Notes under the pieces: model-generated
The model's input: the letters and a program-made list of their open reading frames with translations, nothing else
What the model was told of the DNA's origin: nothing
The model's database searches: none
Program-made: the position numbers and the translations under genes
Shown here: positions 27,334 to 35,524 of the stretch, piece after piece
How positions within the stretch are numbered: the first letter of the stretch is position 1
Layout of the letters: every line of letters begins with the position of its first letter
NCBI RefSeq assembly: GCF_032878955.1
Contig: NZ_CP043839.1
Span: forward strand, 2,666,001 to 2,730,000
DNA length: 64,000 bases
Direction: 5' to 3'
Source: Butyricimonas paravirosa
Lineage (GTDB): Bacteria > Bacteroidota > Bacteroidia > Bacteroidales > Marinifilaceae

Positions 27334-28773
27334 ATGAAATCTCCATCCTTGTTGTTATCCATCACGCCGATTCTTATTCTGATCGGTTTCCTGTTCCTAA
27401 ACGTGATCTACTTTGATGATCTTTTGGGTGGAGCTAATCAAATCGCTCTCATGATCACGTCAACGATAAGTGGCATCATCGCAGGCTTTCACCACGTGAA
27501 ATGGAATACCATACAAAATAAAATACTAAGCATGATCAATTCCGCCATGCCTGCCATCCTGATTTTACTACTTATCGGGGCATTAAGTGGTACATGGATG
27601 CTCAGTGGAGTGATCCCAACCATGATTTATTATGGAATTAAACTCATGTCACCCTCTTTCTTTCTGATCGCCTCCGTTATTATATGTAGTATCGTTTCCG
27701 TTGCCACGGGTAGCTCCTGGTCAACCATTGCCACCGTGGGCGTTGCTATTATCGGAATCGGTAATGCTTTCAACATGAATCCCAGCATCGTTGCCGGAGC
27801 TGTCATTTCCGGTGCTTATTTCGGGGACAAGATGTCACCCCTCTCGGACACCACAAATTTAGCCTCCGCCATTGCAGGAACAGACATATTCACACATATT
27901 CGTTACCTACTATACACCACGACACCCACGTACATAATTACCTTAATTATATTCGGGATCATCGGACTCTGGTACCACAACACCGGAAATATCACGGATA
28001 CCGATTCCATTCTTTCAGGGATCGGGAACACGTTCCATGTTTCCCCGTGGCTATTCCTCGTTCCCGTTTTATTGGCTTTCATTATTATCAAGAAAGTTCC
28101 ACCAGTCCCTGCCATGCTCGCTGGCATCGGGCTCGGCATACTCTTTGCCTTGATCTTTCAAGGCCAATTGCTAAATAAACTCATACAGGAAGAACATTTC
28201 TCTAATACCTACCAGCTTGTCGTGCAAACAATATTCGGGAAAATGGAACTTTCAACAGGCTCACCCAACATTGATGCATTACTATCGACCCGGGGTATGG
28301 AAGGGATGCTAAACACGGTTTGGCTTATCATCATGGCCATGATATTCAGCGGGGTAATGGAAGCTGGCGGCTTTTTAAAAAGGATTAGCGAAGTCTTACT
28401 TTCATTTGTCAAAAACGATACTTCGCTGGTATCCACAACCATCTCGACATGTATCCTGTTCAACATTACTTCCTGTGATCAATACCTTTCCATCGTGGTT
28501 CCGGGGAAAATGACTCAAAATATCTATAAAAACAGGGGATTAAAGCCGGAAGTACTAAGCCGTGCCCTTGAAGATTCTGCCACAGTCACGTCCGTTTTAA
28601 TCCCTTGGAATACTTGTGGAGCCACCCAAGCTAAAGTTTTGGGAGTTGCCACGTTAGATTATCTTCCCTACTGTTTTTTCAATCTAATTAGTCCTATCAT
28701 GAATATCTTCATCACTTCTATCAATTACAAAATCCGTCGTTTTCCTCCTTTTTACCCCAAAAGCAACTCTTAA
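27334..28773 (+). CDS. nhaC: Na+/H+ antiporter, NhaC family
   Basis: 479 residues with about 11-12 membrane segments. The family hallmark region SVATGSSWSTIATVG, then AGAVISGAYFGDKMSPLSDT, is well conserved and holds polar residues for ion binding; the later SCDQYLSIVVPGKM segment also fits. These inner-membrane proteins exchange Na+ for H+, and some relatives exchange organic acids or amines. It stands alone, between the U32 gene and the TonB-domain gene. A weak promoter (TATATTTA, 27302-27309) lies upstream. Confidence 0.85.
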   Translation: MKSPSLLLSITPILILIGFLFLNVIYFDDLLGGANQIALMITSTISGIIAGFHHVKWNTIQNKILSMINSAMPAILILLLIGALSGTWMLSGVIPTMIYYGIKLMSPSFFLIASVIICSIVSVATGSSWSTIATVGVAIIGIGNAFNMNPSIVAGAVISGAYFGDKMSPLSDTTNLASAIAGTDIFTHIRYLLYTTTPTYIITLIIFGIIGLWYHNTGNITDTDSILSGIGNTFHVSPWLFLVPVLLAFIIIKKVPPVPAMLAGIGLGILFALIFQGQLLNKLIQEEHFSNTYQLVVQTIFGKMELSTGSPNIDALLSTRGMEGMLNTVWLIIMAMIFSGVMEAGGFLKRISEVLLSFVKNDTSLVSTTISTCILFNITSCDQYLSIVVPGKMTQNIYKNRGLKPEVLSRALEDSATVTSVLIPWNTCGATQAKVLGVATLDYLPYCFFNLISPIMNIFITSINYKIRRFPPFYPKSNS

Positions 28774-28809
28774 CGATGCACGTTAAACTTTCATTAAATC
28801 TTTATTTTC

Positions 28810-28841
28810 ATTGCAAAAACAAAAAATTCCTTCTATATTTA
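28810..28841 (+). promoter_or_regulatory. Promoter of the TonB-C-domain gene
   Basis: ATTG (28810-28813), a 20-base spacer, then TATATTTA (28834-28841), one mismatch from TAnnTTTG. It lies downstream of the longest in-frame start, which supports the ATG at 28884. Confidence 0.4.
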
Positions 28842-28883
28842 GCTGTGATAAAAAGAACTATTTATCACACTAAGAAACACACC

Positions 28884-30143
28884 ATGACATTAAAACCATT
28901 CTATGCTAAATTAAAATCCCTCGCCAAATTACCAATCGGATTGGTGAGTGTTTTTCTTATTTTTAATACGCATACGGCAATTAGCCAAATTCAAGATAAA
29001 CAAACTGTTCAAGACTCCACGGAAGACAACCAAATCCATTTCCTCGTCCAAGAAATGCCTGTATTCCCAGGTAATCTAAATACATGGATATACAACAATA
29101 TACGCTACCCGGAAACTGCCAAGGAGAAAAAACTCGAAGGGAAAGTGTATGTCAGATTCGTTATTGAAAAGGATGGAGCCATCAGCAATGTCAAAGTTAT
29201 TCGGGGTGTTTCTCCCGAACTAGACAACGAGGCGAAAGCAGTTATCGCCTCTATGCCGAAGTGGGAACCGGGAAAACAAAACGGCTCTCCCGTGCGTGTT
29301 TCATACACGGTCCCTGTCTATTTTGCTTTAAAAAGTACCTCCCCTAGCGTAGAAAGAAGAACTTTCGACAGATACTTGAAAGTATTGAATGCTGAAGAAG
29401 AAAAATTGAAAAACGGACTTGACTCGGTTCCTCAAGCTTCTTTCGATATGTATCGCCTCTATCTGAAAAAACGTTACGGATCAGATAAGGCCGTTTATAA
29501 AGGAATCATCACTTCCGCCCGAGAACAACAACAGTCCTCGGAAATCATGTTAAGCATCGTCATGCCCACCATGTCCCTTCCCGTCAGCGATAAAAACAAA
29601 ATACTACAATTCTATAAAGAAGAATGGGACGAACAAATCCGGCTTATAGATAGCCTACCAACAGAAGATTTCACTTCGGAGTATGTACGGATCACCCCTC
29701 GTTTCAGAGCAAACACGACCCTACGAGAAATCAAAATCCGGGATTATCTGGGAGAGAAGAAGTTCAAAAGATACGTCGAAGACTGTATTTTCAATCCCGG
29801 AAAACTCATTCGGGCTATTATTGCCAACCCGTTTGTTGGTAAATGGGAAAAAATAAGAGAAAATGGGGTTGAAACGAAACAACTCTTACAAAAAGAATAT
29901 TTCGACGACTTCACGTTCAGTTGTTCTAACGGGGTCAACGGGACCTACAAGATTGCCCACGGACAATTTTTATCGGAACACGCCCCTTCTGTGAAAATAA
30001 AAGACATCGTGGAATCCTCTGCTCATTACCAATATGATGCAAACAACCGGATTCTTGTCCTCACAGGCGAAGCAAAACTAAAATTAGCAGATGGAACCCA
30101 CAAAAACGTTCAAGTCAAGGAAACGTGGCGTAGGATAGAGTAA
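28884..30143 (+). CDS. TonB C-terminal-domain protein with an unknown C-terminal part
   Basis: 419 residues from the ATG at 28884, chosen because it directly precedes a signal/anchor sequence (LPIGLVSVFLIFNTHTA); a start 36 codons earlier would overlap the promoter. A TonB C-terminal domain spans about residues 70-148 (IYNNIRYPETAKEKKLEGKV, KDGAISNVKVIRG, KWEPGKQNG). Unlike true TonB there is no proline-rich spacer. The remaining 270 residues are mostly helical, then end in a lipocalin-like beta segment starting near FVGKWEKI. It probably acts in the periplasm, perhaps as a sensor or adaptor; no function can be assigned. Odd feature: the TonB domain is N-terminal instead of C-terminal. Confidence 0.7.
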   Translation: MTLKPFYAKLKSLAKLPIGLVSVFLIFNTHTAISQIQDKQTVQDSTEDNQIHFLVQEMPVFPGNLNTWIYNNIRYPETAKEKKLEGKVYVRFVIEKDGAISNVKVIRGVSPELDNEAKAVIASMPKWEPGKQNGSPVRVSYTVPVYFALKSTSPSVERRTFDRYLKVLNAEEEKLKNGLDSVPQASFDMYRLYLKKRYGSDKAVYKGIITSAREQQQSSEIMLSIVMPTMSLPVSDKNKILQFYKEEWDEQIRLIDSLPTEDFTSEYVRITPRFRANTTLREIKIRDYLGEKKFKRYVEDCIFNPGKLIRAIIANPFVGKWEKIRENGVETKQLLQKEYFDDFTFSCSNGVNGTYKIAHGQFLSEHAPSVKIKDIVESSAHYQYDANNRILVLTGEAKLKLADGTHKNVQVKETWRRIE

Positions 30144-30160
30144 AAATAAAGTTTTTTTTA

Positions 30161-30168
30161 TACCTTTG
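30161..30168 (+). promoter_or_regulatory. -7 element upstream of frr
   Basis: TACCTTTG, a perfect TAnnTTTG match 39 bases before the frr ATG. It overlaps an in-frame TTG at 30166, which argues against that codon as the start. Confidence 0.5.
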
Positions 30169-30207
30169 TTTGATTCATTATGGGATATTAAATCAAATAA
30201 AAATTAT

Positions 30208-30771
30208 ATGAACGAGGAAGTACAATTTTATCTCGACGAAGCAAAAGAGAGAATGGAAGCTGCTCTGAGTCACCTGGAATCAGAACTTAGTAAAATCAGA
30301 GCGGGAAGAGCCAACCCGAAAATCTTACAAGACGTGCTGGTTGACTATTATGGTAGTCCTACCCCGTTATCACAAGTAGCCAATATTTCAACCCCAGATC
30401 CGAGAACAATTGCAGTTCAACCTTGGGAAAAAAGTATGATCTCTCCCATTGAAAGAGCAATCATGAACGCTAATCTCGGCTTGAACCCGGATAACAACGG
30501 AGAAATTATTCGTATAAATATCCCGCCTCTGACAGAAGAGCGCAGACGCGACCTTGTAAAACAAAGTAAAGGCGAGATGGAAACAGCGAAAGTAAGTATC
30601 CGCAACGCCCGCCGGGATGTCATTGAGCAAGTGAAAAAAATGGTAAAAGACGGACTTCCGGAAGATATGTCCAAAGATGCTGAAGCCATCGCTCAAAAAA
30701 TGACAGACGAGTACGGCAAGAAAGCCGATGAATACTTTGCGAAGAAAGAAAAAGACATCATGACAATCTAA
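30208..30771 (+). CDS. frr: Ribosome recycling factor
   Basis: 187 residues. It splits the post-termination ribosome together with EF-G. The hallmarks are SELSKIRAGRANP, VDYYGSPTPLSQVANI, PWEKSMISPIERAI, the IRINIPPLTEERRRDLVK stretch and the C-terminal three-helix bundle. The ATG at 30208 is chosen because the protein then has the normal length (about 185) and the -7 element falls upstream. Ends at a 19-bp terminator shared with the converging gene. Confidence 0.96.
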   Translation: MNEEVQFYLDEAKERMEAALSHLESELSKIRAGRANPKILQDVLVDYYGSPTPLSQVANISTPDPRTIAVQPWEKSMISPIERAIMNANLGLNPDNNGEIIRINIPPLTEERRRDLVKQSKGEMETAKVSIRNARRDVIEQVKKMVKDGLPEDMSKDAEAIAQKMTDEYGKKADEYFAKKEKDIMTI

Positions 30772-30785
30772 AAAAGATAAAAACT

Positions 30786-30831
30786 AAAAATTAAAAGCTA
30801 AAAGTGAAATACCTTTTAGCTTTTAATTTTT
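30786..30831. terminator. Long two-way terminator after frr
   Basis: 19-bp perfect stem (30786-30804 with 30813-30831) with an 8-base loop; T runs on both strands. It separates frr from the converging Nim-like gene. Confidence 0.9.
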
Positions 30832-30850
30832 TATCTACATTCCCCCAAAT

Positions 30851-31339
30851 TTACGGTTTCATCCGAACCAATTCAATAGCTTCTTTGCCCGTCATATGTT
30901 CGATAGTTAATTCAATCATACTCACTTGGCCAAACAATTTATCAATCTCCTGCATACGTCCACGTTCGTCATCCGGGGTATATTTTGCTGCCAATATCTC
31001 AAGAGCCATTCTCTTTTCCATATCATCTTCCAGAACACGTGCTTTCCCGAAAACAATAACACTCCGAAAATAAGTCGTGTACTCTTGAGGCATCACTTGA
31101 TCTGCCTCGATAACACAAAAAGAAACCTTCTCATTTCTCGCAATAGCATCTAATTTATGCCCACTTCGGGCACAATGAAAAAAGATCTTAGAATCACAAT
31201 ACACGTAACTAAGCGGGACCGCATAAGGATAGTCATTATCACCGTCAACAGCCAATACCCCTGATGTCCCGTTATCCAACACGGCAACACATTCCTCCAA
31301 TGACAGCATCTGCTTTTTACGTCGCATCTCCCTAAACAT
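30851..31339 (-). CDS. Nim-like flavin-nucleotide-binding protein (PNPOx fold)
   Basis: 162 residues. The start MFREMRRKKQML and the segments YPYAVPLSYVY, KIFFHCARSGHK and EKVSFCVIE are typical of the pyridoxamine-phosphate-oxidase-like family that includes the Nim 5-nitroimidazole resistance proteins. Members bind flavin and may reduce small molecules. Sequence alone does not tell whether this one protects against nitroimidazoles; most chromosomal relatives have no known substrate. It is the last gene of the bactofilin-M1-kdsB operon, 13 bases after kdsB. Confidence 0.8.
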   Translation of the reverse strand: MFREMRRKKQMLSLEECVAVLDNGTSGVLAVDGDNDYPYAVPLSYVYCDSKIFFHCARSGHKLDAIARNEKVSFCVIEADQVMPQEYTTYFRSVIVFGKARVLEDDMEKRMALEILAAKYTPDDERGRMQEIDKLFGQVSMIELTIEHMTGKEAIELVRMKP

Positions 31340-31352
31340 TCGTACCCTCCTT

Positions 31353-32111
31353 TTATTGAATTAACTCCTTCAATTTCTCCAAGTCTTCCGGGGTATCAAT
31401 CCCTATTGATTCATGATTCGTGATACTGACAGCAATCGTGTAACCATTCTCCAACCATCGTAATTGTTCCAAAGATTCCGCCTGTTCCAGAACACCCTGC
31501 GGGATAGAAGTCACCGCCTTCAGAATTTCCGGACGATAAGCGTACATCCCCACGTGTTTATAAAACGGGGTTTTAGCCAGCCAATCTGCACGCTCCACGC
31601 CCCTGCAATAAGGAATCGGATTTCGACTAAAATAAAGAGCAGTATGATTGGCGGAAAACACTACCTTCACTTTATTCGGGTCAAAAATCTCATCATTTTT
31701 CTCGAAAGGCTTGGCCAACGTGGCAATCTGCACGGCAGGATCTTCAAAGCACGCAATCAACGATTCGATCTGCTCCGGGATAATAAAAGGCTCGTCTCCC
31801 TGCACGTTAACCACCACGTCAAAATTGCACTGCAACATCTCTTTGACTTTCGTGTACGCCTCGTAACACCGATCCGTTCCACTCCGATGCGCATCGGAAG
31901 TCATTACCGCACACCCACCAAAAGCAAGCACGGCATCATATATACGCTTGTCATCCGTCGCCACGTATACGTGATCAGAAACAACCGCAGCCTTCTCATA
32001 CACGTGTTGAATCATAGGTTTTCCGGCAATATCCACCAGCGGTTTCCCAGGAAAACGGGTGGAAGCATAACGGGCCGGAATCAATATCAATGAATTCTCT
32101 TCTATCGCCAT
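31353..32111 (-). CDS. kdsB: 3-deoxy-manno-octulosonate (KDO) cytidylyltransferase
   Basis: 252 residues. It activates KDO with CTP to CMP-KDO, the donor for the inner core of lipopolysaccharide. Motifs: LILIPARYASTRFPGKPL (nucleotide-binding), AVMTSDAHRSGTDR, VVVNVQGDEPFI and FSRNPIPYCR. Length is normal. It begins 1 base after the M1 peptidase gene and is followed closely by the Nim-like gene, so the three are likely in one transcript. Confidence 0.94.
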   Translation of the reverse strand: MAIEENSLILIPARYASTRFPGKPLVDIAGKPMIQHVYEKAAVVSDHVYVATDDKRIYDAVLAFGGCAVMTSDAHRSGTDRCYEAYTKVKEMLQCNFDVVVNVQGDEPFIIPEQIESLIACFEDPAVQIATLAKPFEKNDEIFDPNKVKVVFSANHTALYFSRNPIPYCRGVERADWLAKTPFYKHVGMYAYRPEILKAVTSIPQGVLEQAESLEQLRWLENGYTIAVSITNHESIGIDTPEDLEKLKELIQ

Positions 32112-32112
32112 G

Positions 32113-34653
32113 TTATTTTAATCTATCTCTATTCTCTTCTTCTGAATGTAAACGCCGTAAATGATCTGAATTAGATAATATCTTCAATTTCAAATTCTGC
32201 GGATAATTCGCATGTTTCTCCAAGAAAGAATTTACCATCGTGTACACATTCTTACTCGTATGACCCGCTAATCCGGCACTTAACCAAGAACCCGGGAAGA
32301 AAATATCCCCCGTCTGTTGAATCTCCTGCAACGCACCAAGCAATTTCGGAACATACCCCTCCGCCTCCATTCTCCTCCGCGGGTGATTCAACCACCGCAA
32401 ACACTCTTCCACCCATACTTCATTCACCCGGTTCTCTCTTACAAGTAAGGCGTTAAACACGCTATCACGCACTTGTTTATCACCAGATAAAGAGGGGTAT
32501 ACATATTCAAACCGATCCAGCAAGTCCTTATTCTTAACCGTTCTCATGACATATGCCTTCGTGTCTTCATAAACACTCGTATCTCGCAATACCAAATTAA
32601 ACGCAATACTAATCTTATCTTGTTCATTGATCGTTACGTCTTCCGGTAAATCCTGTTCACCCTTTAACACGCTTGACAAATAGGAACAACTCTTCGGTGA
32701 AGAACAAATTGACAATAACGTATTAAAATACGATTTTTTATTCTTCCCTTCAGCCTTATTATTTACCATATTAATACAAAAACGTTCTAAATCGTCCTGT
32801 ATTAACTGCCGACTTCCCTCATCCAGATAGGTTGAATAAATAATCTTCAAGAAACTTAACGTCCGGTTCACAACCAAGTTATTCTTCTCTTGTGGTAAAT
32901 GCTTGATACATAACTTCAGGAAAAACTCCCCTTTCACTTTTTTATGCAAAACCCCTTCGTAGAGAGCTTGCCAGGCAACTGCCCTGTAAAGCGGGTCATT
33001 CAGATTTCCTAGCTCATCATCAAGAAATCGAATAGAAAAATCCGTGGGTAAGAAACAACCGTATCCCATGACGTCCCCATCCGGTAACACGACAGCAGCC
33101 CCATACCTGAAAGGGGTCAGCGAATCACGTAACGGGATCAATGTTCTCTTCAACCCCATGTAATCCCAAAAAACAGATACAGCCTGAGGCCAAACCCGAT
33201 TCTTCCCGCTCTCATCCGTCATCACGATTCCGTTCTTCTGGAACTCGATCACGGGAGCCCCACTTTCTTTTATCCATATCTCGTTCCAAGCCTGCAAATC
33301 CTGTCCCGTTGTACTTTCCAGCAGTTTGATCAACTCGTCCCAGTCCGCATTAGAATAAGACCATCTGCGAAGATACCTTTGCAACCCGATCTGTAACCGC
33401 CGTTCGGAAATCTCCCGTTCCAACATACGCATCACGATCGGGGCCTTGTGGTAAATAATATCCCCGTACAAAGTCCCCGCATCCTTCAGATTATCCAGCT
33501 CCTGCAAAATCGGGTGCGTCCCCTTCGTCCGGTCCGTCCGTAATGCCGGCTCGTAATGATTCAAGAAAAAATTCAACCGATGATTCACGTCCGGGTATAA
33601 CTGGGTCATAATCTTGTCCGACATGAAACCGGCAAACACCTCTTTCAACCACACGTCATTAAACCACCTCATCGTGACGTAATCACCAAACCACATGTGG
33701 GCCGTTTCGTGAGCGATAACATCACTGCGTTTCATCCATGCCGACAAATCAGCGTTCCGGTCCAAAAACATCGTTGACGCCCGGTAATACACGGCGCCCG
33801 GATGCTCCATCCCGCCGTACTGAAAATCAGGAATCGCCACGACATTATATACATCAAACGGGTAACGTATCCCCGTGTAGTTTTCCATCCAATCCAATGC
33901 ATGACTTACCTCTCTGGCAATGACCGGAATACTGGCATTGATCTTCGAAGTATCCGTTTCCCGATGGTAAATACCGATCCAGCGCCCCCCCACGTAACGT
34001 TCCACGTACGAAAACCTTCCCACGGTAAAAGCAAACAGATAAGTACTCAACGGTTTTGTTTCCTCGAATTCGTATAACTTATAATCATTAAAATACTCCG
34101 TACGAACGGGTTCCCCGTTAGCGACCGCCCTCCACCGGGATGGTATTTTCAACGTCAATTTAAATCTCGCCTTTATATCCGGTTGGTCGAAACAAGGCAT
34201 CAACGTACGACATCGATCCGGAACCAGCAACGTGTATAGCATATCATCGCTTCGATTCAAAGAGGACTCTCCCGCTTTAAATTGGATGACCAGCTCGTTC
34301 CGTCCCTTTTTCAAGTGTTCTGGTTGAATAATAATATGTTCATTTTTAAACGTGTACGGAACTTTTCTCCCATCCGAAGACGTAACGGCAAGAATATTCT
34401 CTTTTGCCTCTTTAAAATCCAGAATGACCGGAACCAGATCAAACAATTCAAAAAAGATCGTCGATTCAGCCATAATCGCCTCACTCCTGTCCGCCGGAAT
34501 GGAAAAATACAATTTATAGGTCACGCCGCCTATATTCGCTTTACGTTCTTTGGCCAGTTCCAAAGAAACACCATCTTCTACCTTATCCTGTTCCTTTTCA
34601 CAAGAAACCAGACTCAGTAGCAATGAGATCACTACCAATACACGACACACCAC
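32113..34653 (-). CDS. M1-family aminopeptidase, lipoprotein
   Basis: About 846 residues. From the GTG at 34653 the protein has a compact lipoprotein signal with the lipidated Cys at residue 18 (LLSLVSCEK); the neighbouring GTG at 34650 is equally possible. A still longer frame starts with GTG at 34695 inside the upstream bactofilin gene and seems less likely. The zinc site is HETAH (residues 315-319) with the third ligand Glu 19 residues after the second His. The exopeptidase motif normally GAMEN reads GGMEH here. The enzyme should cleave N-terminal amino acids from peptides in the periplasm or at the surface. The C-terminal 400 residues are helical as in the family. Confidence 0.87.
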   Translation of the reverse strand: MVCRVLVVISLLLSLVSCEKEQDKVEDGVSLELAKERKANIGGVTYKLYFSIPADRSEAIMAESTIFFELFDLVPVILDFKEAKENILAVTSSDGRKVPYTFKNEHIIIQPEHLKKGRNELVIQFKAGESSLNRSDDMLYTLLVPDRCRTLMPCFDQPDIKARFKLTLKIPSRWRAVANGEPVRTEYFNDYKLYEFEETKPLSTYLFAFTVGRFSYVERYVGGRWIGIYHRETDTSKINASIPVIAREVSHALDWMENYTGIRYPFDVYNVVAIPDFQYGGMEHPGAVYYRASTMFLDRNADLSAWMKRSDVIAHETAHMWFGDYVTMRWFNDVWLKEVFAGFMSDKIMTQLYPDVNHRLNFFLNHYEPALRTDRTKGTHPILQELDNLKDAGTLYGDIIYHKAPIVMRMLEREISERRLQIGLQRYLRRWSYSNADWDELIKLLESTTGQDLQAWNEIWIKESGAPVIEFQKNGIVMTDESGKNRVWPQAVSVFWDYMGLKRTLIPLRDSLTPFRYGAAVVLPDGDVMGYGCFLPTDFSIRFLDDELGNLNDPLYRAVAWQALYEGVLHKKVKGEFFLKLCIKHLPQEKNNLVVNRTLSFLKIIYSTYLDEGSRQLIQDDLERFCINMVNNKAEGKNKKSYFNTLLSICSSPKSCSYLSSVLKGEQDLPEDVTINEQDKISIAFNLVLRDTSVYEDTKAYVMRTVKNKDLLDRFEYVYPSLSGDKQVRDSVFNALLVRENRVNEVWVEECLRWLNHPRRRMEAEGYVPKLLGALQEIQQTGDIFFPGSWLSAGLAGHTSKNVYTMVNSFLEKHANYPQNLKLKILSNSDHLRRLHSEEENRDRLK

Positions 34654-34661
34654 GTCTTTAA

Positions 34662-35015
34662 TTATTTTTGTTGAACTTCTCGTTGGATATGGCACTCGCC
34701 ATTAAAAACCGCTCCGGACTCGATCGCGATATAAGCAGCTTTGATCGTTCCCGTGAATACCGACTTTGCCCTCAAGGAAACAGTCCCCGTCGACACGATA
34801 TTCCCTTCCATGGTTCCTAAAATATCAACATTCGGAGAATTAACCTCTCCCTCCACCTTGGCCATCTGCCCGATAACCAGACGTCCCTTCGTGAAAATCT
34901 TTCCTTTAAGTTCTCCGTCAATACGAATGTCATTTGAAGCGTGAAGATCCCCGGTAATCTGAGTTCCTTCACTGAGTAAATTTAACGCTATTTGCTGTTG
35001 TACTTCTTTTCCCAT
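34662..35015 (-). CDS. Bactofilin
   Basis: 117 residues of repeating short beta strands (IRIDGELKGKIFTKGRLVIG, VEGEVNSPNVDILGTMEGNI) that form a right-handed beta-helix. Bactofilins polymerise without nucleotide into scaffolds linked to cell shape, polarity or wall enzymes. A second bactofilin-like gene lies 15 bases upstream in the same operon. The 3' end may overlap the M1 gene if its longer start is used. Confidence 0.85.
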   Translation of the reverse strand: MGKEVQQQIALNLLSEGTQITGDLHASNDIRIDGELKGKIFTKGRLVIGQMAKVEGEVNSPNVDILGTMEGNIVSTGTVSLRAKSVFTGTIKAAYIAIESGAVFNGECHIQREVQQK

Positions 35016-35030
35016 GATTTATCGTTTACT

Positions 35031-35378
35031 TTATTTTCTTACCAAACGTAACCGTTTTATATCATACTTCACGGCTCTCACGAGCAGTTTTCCTGCCTGC
35101 ACATCCCCTTCCAAAACGGCATTTTCTCCAATAATTAAAAAACAGGTCTCCACGTTTCCCCCCACCAATCCCTCTATCTCCAATTCCCGACAAGAAATAT
35201 TTCCTGTTACTACAGCCCCCGACTTCACCTCCACCTTACCTTTTGCAGTAACATTACCTGAAATTTTGCCAAATAAACACAAGTTCCCGGGCAGGATAAT
35301 ATCTCCCTCGATCTCGGAATCTTTCAAGACAACTGTCTGCCTCATTTCGGTACAGTCCTGACTCGCACTTTTTCTCAT
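35031..35378 (-). CDS. Bactofilin-like protein
   Basis: 115 residues with the same repeated beta pattern (SEIEGDIILPGNLCLFGKIS, VEVKSGAVVTGNISCRELEI) but more divergent, with a basic C-terminal tail. It is the first gene of the operon that runs to the Nim-like gene. Two different bactofilins side by side may form mixed filaments; that is inference. Confidence 0.72.
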   Translation of the reverse strand: MRKSASQDCTEMRQTVVLKDSEIEGDIILPGNLCLFGKISGNVTAKGKVEVKSGAVVTGNISCRELEIEGLVGGNVETCFLIIGENAVLEGDVQAGKLLVRAVKYDIKRLRLVRK

Positions 35379-35399
35379 TTAGCATCCATAATAATCGAC

Positions 35400-35431
35400 C
35401 AAATATACAACAAGTAATTTAAAATTGGAAA
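35400..35431 (-). promoter_or_regulatory. Promoter of the bactofilin-M1-kdsB operon
   Basis: On the - strand: TTTC (35431-35428), a 20-base spacer, then TATATTTG (35407-35400), a perfect -7 match. It lies 21 bases before the first start codon. Confidence 0.6.
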
Positions 35432-35463
35432 TCCCGATTAAGGATTAATGACGTAAAAACAAA

Positions 35464-35493
35464 AAGGACTGCCCATTGATCCGAGCAGTCCTT
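35464..35493 (-). terminator. Terminator after the CobN-like gene
   Basis: 9-bp perfect stem AAGGACTGC/GCAGTCCTT with a 12-base loop and a T5 run on the - strand, 31 bases past the stop codon. It closes the riboswitch-controlled operon. Confidence 0.85.
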
Positions 35494-35524
35494 CCATTTA
35501 AATAGTAAACGCAAATAATCAAAT

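Noticed and set aside
28776..28883. 36-codon upstream extension of the TonB-domain gene
   Set aside because: It covers the promoter, and the ATG at 28884 directly precedes a signal sequence.
30166..30207. TTG start for frr
   Set aside because: It lies in the -7 element, and the family's normal length supports 30208.
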